NCBI GenBank assembly: GCA_019931105.1
Contig: JAIOUW010000006.1
Span: forward strand, 1-64,000
Direction: 5' to 3'
DNA: 64,000 bases
From: Flavobacteriaceae bacterium NBU2977
GTDB lineage: Bacteria > Bacteroidota > Bacteroidia > Flavobacteriales > Flavobacteriaceae
The notes below the pieces were generated by a model, which saw only the letters and a program-made list of their open reading frames with translations, made no database searches and was not told where the DNA came from. Within the stretch, counting starts at the first letter, position 1, and every line of letters begins with the position of its first letter. Below, piece by piece: positions 27,430 through 35,987 of this stretch. The position numbers were made by a program, and so were the translations under genes.

Positions 27430-28694
27430 TGAAAGTACTCTGGGTAGTCAATACTATTTTTCCGGATCTAGCTGTTGAAATAGGCTTAGATAAGCCAGTG
27501 GTAGGCGGTTGGATGTATGGCTTGTCAAAGGCCTTGGCACAAAAAAATGTTACGCTTACCATAGCTACCGCCAAGACAAATGTTTCGGGGTACTATGGCA
27601 AAGTTGGCTCCATAACCTATTATCTAATAAACGGTAAGAAACCTATTACGGAATACGACCCAACGTTAGAGGTTCAATGGCGGCGGATAGTCGACCGTGA
27701 AAAACCTGATTTAATTCATATTCATGGTACCGAATATGCCCCTGGTTTGGTTTTAATAAAAAATCATCCTTCCATTCCTTGTGTGATCTCAATTCAAGGT
27801 TTGACACATATCATAGCGAGATATTACGCTGCTGGAATTTCAAAATGGGAGATTTTTAAAAACATCACCTTTAAAGATATTATAAAGCGAAACTCCATCT
27901 CAAAAGCACAAAAACATTACCAAGTAAGAGGTAAAGAAATCGAACATCGATATCTCTCTTTGACCAAAAATGTTATTGGAAGAACACAGTGGGACCATGA
28001 CCATGTAAAGACAATTAATCCAAAACTAAAATATCATTTTTGCAACGAGTCGTTACGCGATGCCTTTTACAGCTCTGGGAAATGGAACATAAAAACGAAG
28101 GTTGATTTTTCCATTTTCTTGAGCCAAGCGGGTTACCCTCTAAAAGGTTTCCATAAAGTCGTCGAAGCATGTTTCCTTATCAAAAACGATTTTCCTGAAT
28201 TAAAAATACGGATCGCCGGTAATGACATATTAAAAAATTCGGGTGGTCTTAAAGAAAAATTAAGGCGCGACGGTTATGGAAAATATGTTCAAAACTTGGT
28301 GCGAAAATTTCGCATACAAGACAATATCGAGTTTCTTGGTTATCTTGATGAAAAACAAATGATTAAAGAATACCTTGATTGCAATGTTTTTATCTGCCCT
28401 TCCAGTATCGAAAACAGCCCTAATTCATTAGGTGAGGCACAGATTCTTGGCGTACCCTGCATAGCTTCTTATGTTGGCGGCATACCCAGTATGATTGAAA
28501 ATGGTGAAACAGGTCTATTATATAGATTTAGTGAAATCGAACAACTAGCAAAGCACATTAGTAGAATATTTATCGACGAAAAATTGGCCCTAAAACTTTC
28601 GAAAGGGGGTATTAATGAAGCCGAAAAAAGGCATAATAGAGCAGCAAACTTAGAGCAACTTCAGTCGATTTATACGGCTATTTTAGAACAATAG
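27429..28694 (+). CDS. Family 4 glycosyltransferase
   Basis: A GT-B protein of 421 residues beginning MKVLWVVNTIFPDL. HIHGTEYAPG lies in the acceptor domain, and the donor domain contains FLSQAGYPLKGFHKV and SSIENSPNSLGEAQILGVPCIAS, a clear E-x7-E type site. The reading frame could also start with GTG at 27426, but the ATG at 27429 overlaps the preceding stop and is preferred. It is part of the tight run gmd-fcl-wzx-GT-GT-acyltransferase-wzy. The linkage is unknown. Confidence 0.85.
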   Translation: MKVLWVVNTIFPDLAVEIGLDKPVVGGWMYGLSKALAQKNVTLTIATAKTNVSGYYGKVGSITYYLINGKKPITEYDPTLEVQWRRIVDREKPDLIHIHGTEYAPGLVLIKNHPSIPCVISIQGLTHIIARYYAAGISKWEIFKNITFKDIIKRNSISKAQKHYQVRGKEIEHRYLSLTKNVIGRTQWDHDHVKTINPKLKYHFCNESLRDAFYSSGKWNIKTKVDFSIFLSQAGYPLKGFHKVVEACFLIKNDFPELKIRIAGNDILKNSGGLKEKLRRDGYGKYVQNLVRKFRIQDNIEFLGYLDEKQMIKEYLDCNVFICPSSIENSPNSLGEAQILGVPCIASYVGGIPSMIENGETGLLYRFSEIEQLAKHISRIFIDEKLALKLSKGGINEAEKRHNRAANLEQLQSIYTAILEQ

Positions 28695-28708
28695 ATTAAA
28701 TTAGAGTC

Positions 28709-29302
28709 ATGCTAACCTTAGTAAAGAAAATAGTAATTTATGCAACCAATACATTGGATTTATGGTACAATAGATTTATTATGAACCATAAAAAAGTTGA
28801 ATTCGTCTCTTTTCCTAAAATTAATGGAAGAATATTTATAACCGGAGGCGGTAAACTAAAACTTGGTGATAATGTAGCCTTTAATTCAGGAAAATATTCA
28901 AATCCGATCGGAGGGGATACTAGAATGACCATTTCTGTTGCTAAGGGTGCCTTGCTCGAAATCGATGATTTCGCAGGTATATCGAATACAGCGATCATTT
29001 GCCATGAAAAAATGAACATCGGAAAGCATGTTAAGATTGGTGGAAACGTGAAAATTTATGATACTGATTTCCATTCTTTAGACCCTTTACTAAGAAGTAA
29101 TTCTGAAACCGATAGAGGCAATACAAGACCTGTAAAAATAGGGGACTTTTGCTTTATTGGGGCTCACAGTATAATCCTCAAAGGAGTTGTTATCGGCGAC
29201 AATAGTATAATCGGAGCCGGGTCGGTGGTCACCAAATCCATTCCTGAAAATGAAATATGGGCGGGAAACCCTGCAAAATTCATCAAGAAATTAACTTCTT
29301 AA
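28709..29302 (+). CDS. Left-handed beta-helix acyltransferase (WcaF/CysE-like O-acetyltransferase)
   Basis: The protein has repeated hexapeptide turns ([LIV]-G-x4), for example LGDNVAFNSG, IGKHVKIGGNV, IGDFCFIGAHSIIL and IGDNSIIGAGSVVTKSIP, ending WAGNPAKFIKKL. This is the standard trimeric acetyl-CoA-dependent acetyltransferase fold, with the loop histidine in DTDFHSL as the probable catalytic base. At 197 residues it is typical for WcaF-like sugar O-acetyltransferases. It lies 14 bases after a GT4 gene and 18 bases before the polymerase gene. It probably O-acetylates a residue of the repeat unit. Confidence 0.85.
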   Translation: MLTLVKKIVIYATNTLDLWYNRFIMNHKKVEFVSFPKINGRIFITGGGKLKLGDNVAFNSGKYSNPIGGDTRMTISVAKGALLEIDDFAGISNTAIICHEKMNIGKHVKIGGNVKIYDTDFHSLDPLLRSNSETDRGNTRPVKIGDFCFIGAHSIILKGVVIGDNSIIGAGSVVTKSIPENEIWAGNPAKFIKKLTS

Positions 29303-29320
29303 CCGAAATCAGTATTTCAA

Positions 29321-30541
29321 ATGATCTCATTGTTCAAGTATTTTAAAGATATTGGTTTGCCCATTATTGCCTTCATGCTTTTCTTCTTGATAGATCCATT
29401 TAAAATGGGCCATTTAGGAGGATATGGAGTTACCTTGTTAGTCCTTTCAAAAAAAGAACTAATTAGTTCTCAAATCGATGCAGATGTCGTCGTACTTTTT
29501 TTCTTTTCGATAGTGTACGCAATATTCTACACCTTTACGCCAGATTTTAGCGTTCAAGGAACCCTATTCTATGTATTCTTCCCAACCGCATTTTTCTTAT
29601 TAGGAAAATACGTGGTCATAAAAACAAGAAGAGTCAAAGACCTCTACTTATTTTTCTTTGTTGTCGGTTTTCTTTTTTCCCTTACTGCGCTATTGTCTGT
29701 CGGCCTAAATCTGATTGAGGGTGGTTTTAAACAGTTTGAACGAACAATTCCGTTGTTTTGGAATGGTCACTTGGTATCGGCAACCTTGATGGGGTCATTT
29801 TTTACCTTTAATATGTGCATTCCTGCACTTTTGATCGTACAACAAGGAAAATTGAACCTTATACAGAAATTGGTGGCGATGGCCATATTTGTTGCTTCTC
29901 TATTATGTACTTTTCGACTAGGAAGTAGAACCCAATCGGTAATTGCTGTTTTTTTGACTGTTATAGCACTTATCTATATAATTCCCAGACAATCAAGGGA
30001 TAAAAACCTTAGGCTAATAATAATGTTAGGTGTAGTTGCCATTATGGTATATTTGTATGTGCCACTAAACCTTGACGCCGATTACCTTTCAGTTTTGGGA
30101 AATCGATTGGATGATAGTAAAAATACCGCAAGTGCGGGAGGGAGAACAGAACGTTGGACTAAATCATTATACAACCTTTTTAGAAAACCTCTTGGTTGGA
30201 GCTTTGAAGAATTCGGCTATAGTCATAACCTTTGGTTGGACGTGGCCCAGGTTACAGGACTAATTCCATTTTTTGCGGTCCTTTTTTTTACGTACAAGAA
30301 CATTAAGAAAACCATAAGGGCAGTATTAAAAAGAGGTGGAGATTTGTCGTTCAGGACCATGATCCTAGCATTTACAATTTCCGCCAATCTCCTTTTTTTT
30401 GTAGAACCAGTGATGCAAGGTACGTTCTATATGTTCGTAGTGTATTGTTTTTTTCAAGGAGCAATTAGCAAATACTACTTTTTTATAGAAGATTTGCCGG
30501 TTACGGGAAAAGAAAAAATCCAATCAACATCAAATAGATAA
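29321..30541 (+). CDS. Wzy-like O-antigen polymerase / ligase family membrane protein
   Basis: The 406-residue protein has roughly 10 hydrophobic segments and a long periplasmic loop (about 248-300). The loop contains GGRTERW and YSHNLWLDVAQVTGL, a pattern typical of the Wzy_C/O-antigen ligase family. It would join flipped repeat units in the periplasm. It is the last gene of the gmd to wzy run and converges with the minus-strand dimethylformamidase-like gene. It is the only polymerase candidate in the window, which supports a Wzx/Wzy-dependent pathway. Confidence 0.8.
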   Translation: MISLFKYFKDIGLPIIAFMLFFLIDPFKMGHLGGYGVTLLVLSKKELISSQIDADVVVLFFFSIVYAIFYTFTPDFSVQGTLFYVFFPTAFFLLGKYVVIKTRRVKDLYLFFFVVGFLFSLTALLSVGLNLIEGGFKQFERTIPLFWNGHLVSATLMGSFFTFNMCIPALLIVQQGKLNLIQKLVAMAIFVASLLCTFRLGSRTQSVIAVFLTVIALIYIIPRQSRDKNLRLIIMLGVVAIMVYLYVPLNLDADYLSVLGNRLDDSKNTASAGGRTERWTKSLYNLFRKPLGWSFEEFGYSHNLWLDVAQVTGLIPFFAVLFFTYKNIKKTIRAVLKRGGDLSFRTMILAFTISANLLFFVEPVMQGTFYMFVVYCFFQGAISKYYFFIEDLPVTGKEKIQSTSNR

Positions 30542-30542
30542 G

Positions 30543-30566
30543 GCTTTTTTCAGTTAAAAGCTTTTT
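30543..30566. terminator. Weak hairpin with T-run between convergent genes
   Basis: GCTTTT (30543-30548) can pair with AAAAGC (30556-30561), followed by five T on the plus strand. The stem is short and AT-rich and overlaps the stop codon of the minus-strand gene, so it is a low-confidence terminator candidate. Confidence 0.3.
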
Positions 30567-31842
30567 GATCGGCCTCAGATAGCAGTAGGTCTATCATATT
30601 CAAAGTAACCGCCTTTATGGTATCTGAGTCCCGGCCTTCCATACCGGCTTCTGCGCACCAATCCGTACTTGATGTATTTAGAATCAATCCAGAACCGGGT
30701 TCACGCTGCAGTACGACCCATGCGGCATTTGAGTTAGGTTTGCGCGAAGCCAGATCATATCCAATCAAATCATATTTATAAAAACCATACGGATTGTTCA
30801 AAATAACCCCAGGCTTGACTGAAAAATCAAGATCCGCTCCATCATATTCATGGGTCTTCACCCATAATATATCATGCATCTTTATATCAAGTCCCTTGAA
30901 AATCGGCGATTCGGGTTTGACGATTTTAAACCCGTCCCAACCGTCATCCGATTTCTTTCCATAACCGCCATAATTGAAATCAACCCCTATGGACTCAAGT
31001 GTAGAATAATGTAAAAGGGTATCCGGCCAATTTATAGTTTTAAGAAGTATATCCCCTATTGGGTCTGATTCGAAATCCTTGTAGCAAATCATTTTGCTTC
31101 CATCCGAACTATAGCGCACTTGCCACCACATGGTATTTCCGCTTAAAATCAAGGCATTTTTTCCCTCATCGATAAATCTGTCAAAGTTTATTCTCGCTTT
31201 TCTTGTCCAATATTCTGAATGACCAGGTATTATCAGCAACTTTGCATTTTCTATATTCTCGTAGTCATCCATATCCTGATCACAGATGTATCCGATTTTA
31301 TATTGCTTTTGGTTAGCTATCCATATTAAAAATTCGGTTGAGTGAACTGGTAGACCAATGGGTCGCTGAAAAGATACTATCGGGGCTGCAACGTCGGAGG
31401 AAGAATTATAGTCGTAGAGGCTCTTTCCACCGCTATTGGCATACGCATTCTCTGTATTTGATGAATATAACACCAAAATGTCAAAGGGCTCTGATGGCCT
31501 CACAACAAAAGGTATCTCTTCTCCAAAAGTGTACACCCCACTTCTTAGATTCGGAACGGCAATCTCCAAGGTGGGGGAATATCCAAAACCATTGGTATAG
31601 GGTTTATCATTCGACATCTTTTGCGAAAAAATCTTCGTATTATATGTTTTGACCGGATTGCCCTGTAAATCATTGATAGCAACCTCAAATTCTTCGTTAG
31701 TACTTCTTCCGTTCAAGTATAGTTTTAGGGAATCACCGACCCGATAAGAAATCTTATCCGTATACCCATCAACGATTGGACCACAAGATGCTAATAAGCA
31801 AAGGGCCACAGAATAGATTATGGTCATCTTCTCGTTTTTCAT
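30550..31842 (-). CDS. Dimethylformamidase beta-like lipoprotein
   Basis: A lipoprotein signal peptide ends LLAS-C (Cys20). The mature part begins with an Ig-like domain and continues with the dimethylformamidase-beta-like fold: ENAYANSGGKSLYDY (about 131-145), PGHSEYW (206-212, with His208/Glu210 of the HxE motif), SGNTMWWQVRY and the final LILNTSSTDWCAEAG. It is therefore a paralogue of the protein encoded at 20694, but without a membrane insert and located in the periplasm or outer membrane. It overlaps the upstream GT4 gene by 4 bases, so it belongs to a two-gene minus-strand operon. The substrate is unknown; an amide or formyl group on the polymer is a hypothesis. Confidence 0.78.
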   Translation of the reverse strand: MKNEKMTIIYSVALCLLASCGPIVDGYTDKISYRVGDSLKLYLNGRSTNEEFEVAINDLQGNPVKTYNTKIFSQKMSNDKPYTNGFGYSPTLEIAVPNLRSGVYTFGEEIPFVVRPSEPFDILVLYSSNTENAYANSGGKSLYDYNSSSDVAAPIVSFQRPIGLPVHSTEFLIWIANQKQYKIGYICDQDMDDYENIENAKLLIIPGHSEYWTRKARINFDRFIDEGKNALILSGNTMWWQVRYSSDGSKMICYKDFESDPIGDILLKTINWPDTLLHYSTLESIGVDFNYGGYGKKSDDGWDGFKIVKPESPIFKGLDIKMHDILWVKTHEYDGADLDFSVKPGVILNNPYGFYKYDLIGYDLASRKPNSNAAWVVLQREPGSGLILNTSSTDWCAEAGMEGRDSDTIKAVTLNMIDLLLSEADQKAFN

Positions 31843-33011
31843 ACTTTGTTAATTAAGTTTAAGTTTTGATTAGCTTTTCTCTTATTTAGGTTTGCACCCA
31901 ATATTTCATTATAAAGCCCATAATATCTATCCGCAATTCTTTCCCAATCATAGTTTGAAAAATCGATTTCTTCGTTCAAATATATTTCATAGTTATGCAA
32001 GATTTTGCGTAGACCTTTTTCGATCGAATCAACCGATTTGGGATTTACAAACTCACCTACCTTATGCTCAAATGTATGATCAACACCTTCGTTTTGTGAA
32101 CAGACAATTGGTAAGCCTTGCGACATGGCCTCCAGATACACCAGACCAAAAGTTTCACTTATGGATGTCATTGCGAAAATATGGGCATTTTGATACACTA
32201 TTTTCAATTCTTCCTTGTCGTAAATTGGGCCATGGTATTTTATAATGTCACTGTATTGAGATGCCAACTCGGTAATTTTTTTTGCATCGGCGCCGCCTTT
32301 TCCTACCAAATCCAATCTTAATGCCCCGTTCACCTTTTGTAGATGTAAAAAAGCCGATATCAGCCTTTTTACGTTTTTGTTGGCGGTAAAATTGCCAATG
32401 TACAATATTCGCGATGGTAGAAGAGTTTTTCTAGCCCTTATATTTTTAAACCAAAAATCATCAATTCCGTTACTTATGGTTAAAGACTTCTTGGCCAAGA
32501 TTTCTTTTATAGGTTTGACATATGACAGATTATAAAACTTGCTTTCAATGGAACAACTTATGAATATAATTTTACTGGCATTTTTCAAAACTTCCTTAGC
32601 CACCGTGTGAAGGTCGGGACGATATTTTGAAAACGAATTTACATCGCTTCCCCTAACACCTACTACATATGGTATGCCCCAAATTTTATTGATTTTTAAA
32701 GCAAGGGCGCCGTCACTATAGAGTGTAGTGGCATGCATAAAAGTATAGTCTCCGATATTAATTTTATCCATTAGGTCATTGTACAAAAAATTTATTTTTT
32801 TTCGAAAAAGTATACGATGATATTTCTTCATTGGCCTAGAGCCAATTACATGAAGACTCGAAGCTTCAAAATATCTCTTGAAATCATCAATTTTGTTTGG
32901 TCTAACGGAATAAAATATAGATTGTTCGAGACCTTTTTCGGCCAACTTGGAATACAGGTTCTCATGGACCTTACTCCCAATCAAGTCATTGCATATATGG
33001 AGGCATCTCAT
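31839..33011 (-). CDS. Family 4 glycosyltransferase
   Basis: A GT-B enzyme of 390 residues starting MRCLHICND. The central region has VVGVRGSDVNSF, and the donor domain shows ILYIGNFTANKNVKRLISAF and MTSISETFGLVYLEAMSQGLPIV, a textbook E-x7-E site. It is the first gene of a minus-strand pair with the dimethylformamidase-like lipoprotein (4-base overlap), which hints that the two act on the same structure. Its promoter must lie in the 33012-33374 divergent spacer. Confidence 0.85.
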   Translation of the reverse strand: MRCLHICNDLIGSKVHENLYSKLAEKGLEQSIFYSVRPNKIDDFKRYFEASSLHVIGSRPMKKYHRILFRKKINFLYNDLMDKINIGDYTFMHATTLYSDGALALKINKIWGIPYVVGVRGSDVNSFSKYRPDLHTVAKEVLKNASKIIFISCSIESKFYNLSYVKPIKEILAKKSLTISNGIDDFWFKNIRARKTLLPSRILYIGNFTANKNVKRLISAFLHLQKVNGALRLDLVGKGGADAKKITELASQYSDIIKYHGPIYDKEELKIVYQNAHIFAMTSISETFGLVYLEAMSQGLPIVCSQNEGVDHTFEHKVGEFVNPKSVDSIEKGLRKILHNYEIYLNEEIDFSNYDWERIADRYYGLYNEILGANLNKRKANQNLNLINKV

Positions 33012-33374
33012 AATTTGATGAAGAAAATTATCGGTTGAATTTTTGTTGGTCGAAAGAAAAACGAAAAAATTCGTTCAATATTACGATTTATAAGCAAATT
33101 GAGTTGGTCGAAAAGCCACAATTTTTTTGGCTCCATTAACATATAAACAATAGCTAACCTATATTGGTCTCCAACAAATAATTATGAACAAATCGTTAGA
33201 ATTCAAGTTTAAAACCTAGCTTGCCGTTGATAATACCAACCCTTACTTTATTACTAAATTCGTTTAAAAAACTAAAAGTTAAACTTAGTTGTTGATTGAA
33301 GAAGAACAAATTAGCTAATTTAGTCCTCGTTCAATACTAATTGATTCATATAGACCGTTAGTAGGTTAACAAAT
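33012..33374. other. 363-base divergent AT-rich spacer
   Basis: The spacer lies between the minus-strand GT4 gene and the plus-strand wbpB operon and should contain both promoters. An 11-base direct repeat GTTGGTCGAAA occurs at 33045-33055 and 33103-33113. No coding pattern was seen, and no TTTG/TAnnTTTG pair with good spacing was identified. Confidence 0.45.
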
Positions 33375-34433
33375 TTGGACATTGAAACCATAAACATTAA
33401 CCATTTGAAGAAACAAAATTTACGATACGCTATCGTTGGATGCGGTAGAATAGGCTCTCGCCATGCGGGACACGCGGCAAATAATGGCAACCTAATAGCA
33501 GTGTGTGACATCATTAAGGAAAAGGCAGATGAGCTCGCAAAGAACTATAATGCAAAGGCATATTATACCCTTGAAGATATGCTTAGGGATACCCCTGATG
33601 CCGATATGGTAGCCATATGTACCCCAAACGGCCTACATGCTGACCATTCCATAAAGGCATTAAAAGCAGGTTTCCATGTTCTATGCGAAAAACCCATGGC
33701 CATAAATGTCTATGACTGCGGTGAAATGATCAAGGTCGCCGAAAGTGCCAACAAACGCTTGATGATCGTTAAGCAGAACAGATTCAATCCTCCTGTAGAA
33801 GCTGTTAAAAAACTACTTGCCGAAAATAAGTTGGGCAAAATATTTTCAGTACAGCTAAATTGCTTTTGGAATAGAAACCCCGATTATTACATGAATTCCT
33901 GGAAGGGAACCATGAAATTAGATGGTGGGACCCTTTATACGCAATTTAGTCATTTCATCGACTTATTATATTGGCTTATAGGAGATGTAAAAAACGTGCG
34001 TGCCTACGGTGGAAACTTCAATCATCAAGGTATCACCGAATTCGATGATAATGGTGTCGTGGCCCTAGAGTTTTATAATGGTGCGATCGGAAGTATAAAC
34101 TACACGGTCAACAGTTATGAAAAAAACATGGAAGGTTCACTTACGATATTCGGTGAGAAGGGAACGGTAAAAATTGGAGGGCAATACTTAAATGAGCTGG
34201 AGTATCAGAATATCGAAGGAACCGAAGTAAAAAATCTGCCTGCGGGTAACACAGCTAATAATTATGGTCAGTATCAAGGGTCTATGTCGAACCATGACCG
34301 AGTTTATGAAAATGTAGTCGAGGTTTTGACCAAGGATGGAGTAATCTCGGCAAATGCCTTTGAAGGAATGAAAACAGTCGAAATCATTGATAAGATTTAT
34401 CAACAAATAGATAACCGCAACAAAAGTGTATAA
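33375..34433 (+). CDS. wbpB: UDP-GlcNAcA 3-dehydrogenase (WbpB/WlbA type, Gfo/Idh/MocA family)
   Basis: The Rossmann motif IVGCGRIGSRHAGH lies near 20-33, the CEKPMA motif near 100-105, and LDGGTLYTQFSHFIDLLYWLIGD is a strong signature of WlbA/WbpB. This enzyme oxidises C3 of UDP-GlcNAcA with tightly bound NAD+; in characterised members alpha-ketoglutarate re-oxidises the NADH. The likely start is TTG at 33375; no ATG occurs before the Rossmann motif. The stop overlaps the next gene by 8 bases. With wbpD and wbpE downstream it forms the pathway to UDP-2,3-diacetamido-2,3-dideoxy-glucuronate. Confidence 0.88.
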   Translation: MDIETININHLKKQNLRYAIVGCGRIGSRHAGHAANNGNLIAVCDIIKEKADELAKNYNAKAYYTLEDMLRDTPDADMVAICTPNGLHADHSIKALKAGFHVLCEKPMAINVYDCGEMIKVAESANKRLMIVKQNRFNPPVEAVKKLLAENKLGKIFSVQLNCFWNRNPDYYMNSWKGTMKLDGGTLYTQFSHFIDLLYWLIGDVKNVRAYGGNFNHQGITEFDDNGVVALEFYNGAIGSINYTVNSYEKNMEGSLTIFGEKGTVKIGGQYLNELEYQNIEGTEVKNLPAGNTANNYGQYQGSMSNHDRVYENVVEVLTKDGVISANAFEGMKTVEIIDKIYQQIDNRNKSV

Positions 34434-34881
34434 GAAGCTTAAGGTAGGTATCAAGGATTGTTCTTTTGGTAATAATGTTACAATTGTTGAACCAGTTAAC
34501 ATATATGGTTGTAGTATCGGCGATAACTGCTTCATCGGGCCCTTCGTTGAAATTCAAAAGGATGTCATTATAGGAAAGCGAACCAAAGTTCAGTCACACA
34601 GTTTTATATGCGAGTTGGTAACCATTGGTGACAACTGTTTTATCGGCCATGGTGTGATGTTCATAAACGACCTGTTTTCCAAAGGCGGGCCTGCCCAGGG
34701 AGATAAGACCCTTTGGAAGCGAACACGTATTGGCAACAGGGTCTCCATAGGCTCAAATGCGACAATACTTCCAGTGAAAATATGTGACGATGTGGTAATC
34801 GGCGCAGGTGCGGTAGTTACCAAAAATATTGAAATAAGCGGCGTATACGCCGGAAATCCAGCAAGAAGATTAAAAAAATGA
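34426..34881 (+). CDS. wbpD: Sugar N-acetyltransferase (WbpD/WlbB type)
   Basis: A left-handed beta-helix protein of 151 residues with hexapeptide turns (IGDNCFIGPFVEIQ, IGDNCFIGHGVMFIND, IGAGAVVTK) and the ending YAGNPARRLKK. The size and the FINDLFSKGGP loop match WlbB/WbpD, which acetylates the 3-amino group of UDP-GlcNAc3NA with acetyl-CoA. Translation starts at GTG 34426, inside the end of wbpB (8-base overlap), and the gene overlaps wbpE by 4 bases, so synthesis of the three enzymes is coupled. Confidence 0.88.
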   Translation: MYKKLKVGIKDCSFGNNVTIVEPVNIYGCSIGDNCFIGPFVEIQKDVIIGKRTKVQSHSFICELVTIGDNCFIGHGVMFINDLFSKGGPAQGDKTLWKRTRIGNRVSIGSNATILPVKICDDVVIGAGAVVTKNIEISGVYAGNPARRLKK

Positions 34882-35987
34882 AAATAATAAAATTCCTTGA
34901 CCTGAAATATCAGTATGAAATGCTGAAGGAAGATATCGATTCCGCAATAAATGATGTTATTTCGAATTCAGCCTTTATAGGTGGTGAAGAATCCACACGT
35001 TTTCTCAATGATTTTGCTGACTTCCAAAATGCAGAACACTGCATAGGCGTGGCCAATGGAACCGATGCGATTGAAATTGCCATTGAGGCCTTGGAATTGC
35101 CTAAAGGCTCAGAAATCATTGTTCCTGCCAATAGTTTTATTGCCAGTTCAGAAGCGGTGACCAGATTGGGCCACAAAGTTGTGTTTTGTGATTGCAATCC
35201 TGACAACTATACGATTTCAATTCCAAGTTTGAAAGCAAAGATTACCCAAAATACAAAGGCTATTGTTGCAGTTCATCTTTATGGTCACCCATGCGACATG
35301 GAGGCATTGCTTAAAATAGCCAATGAACATAGTCTAAAAATCATAGAAGATTGCGCTCAAGCACATGGGGCCGAATTTAAAGGGAAGAGAATAGGCGCAC
35401 TGGGCGATATTGGAGCCTTTAGTTTTTATCCAGGTAAAAATTTGGGGGCTTATGGAGATGCAGGGGCTATAGTAACCAACGATAGCGATTTGGCGGTTAA
35501 GGCAAAAATGATTTCCAATCACGGACGAATCGATAAGTATAACCATGTTTTCGAGGGCAGAAACAGTAGACTCGACAATTTGCAGGCCGCAATTTTGAAT
35601 GTTAAGCTCAAAAGTCTGGAGGAATGGACCAAAAGGCGAATAGAAATTGCTGACTACTATATGGAGAACCTGAAAGATTTAGATGAGATCGTACTACCCA
35701 AAAGAGAAACTTGGGCTAGACAAGTCTACCATCTGTTTGTTATTCGGTCAGAACGACGTGATGTGCTGCAAAAATTTCTTGAACAGCAAGGAATCCAAAC
35801 AGGTATTCATTATCCCATTGCGCTACCTAAGTTAAAGGCTTACGAATATTTGGGTCATGGCCATAGAGATTTTATTGCCTGTCAATTAGACACCAAACTT
35901 CTTAGCCTACCAATCGGTGAACATTTGACCCTTAATGATGCAGAGAAAGTTGTACATGCCATAAAATCCTTTTTTAATAATCCATGA
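34878..35987 (+). CDS. wbpE: PLP-dependent sugar aminotransferase (WbpE/WlbC type, DegT/DnrJ family)
   Basis: This 369-residue aminotransferase has GTDAIEIAIEAL, PANSFIASSEA and EDCAQAHGA (aspartate contacting the PLP ring), and the lysine that forms the Schiff base in FYPGKNLG (Lys187). HGRIDKYNHVFEGRNSRLD matches the WbpE/WlbC group. It transfers the amino group of L-glutamate to the C3 keto sugar made by WbpB and releases alpha-ketoglutarate. It overlaps both neighbours by 4 bases. The alpha-ketoglutarate it makes is the expected oxidant for WbpB. Confidence 0.9.
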   Translation: MKIIKFLDLKYQYEMLKEDIDSAINDVISNSAFIGGEESTRFLNDFADFQNAEHCIGVANGTDAIEIAIEALELPKGSEIIVPANSFIASSEAVTRLGHKVVFCDCNPDNYTISIPSLKAKITQNTKAIVAVHLYGHPCDMEALLKIANEHSLKIIEDCAQAHGAEFKGKRIGALGDIGAFSFYPGKNLGAYGDAGAIVTNDSDLAVKAKMISNHGRIDKYNHVFEGRNSRLDNLQAAILNVKLKSLEEWTKRRIEIADYYMENLKDLDEIVLPKRETWARQVYHLFVIRSERRDVLQKFLEQQGIQTGIHYPIALPKLKAYEYLGHGHRDFIACQLDTKLLSLPIGEHLTLNDAEKVVHAIKSFFNNP

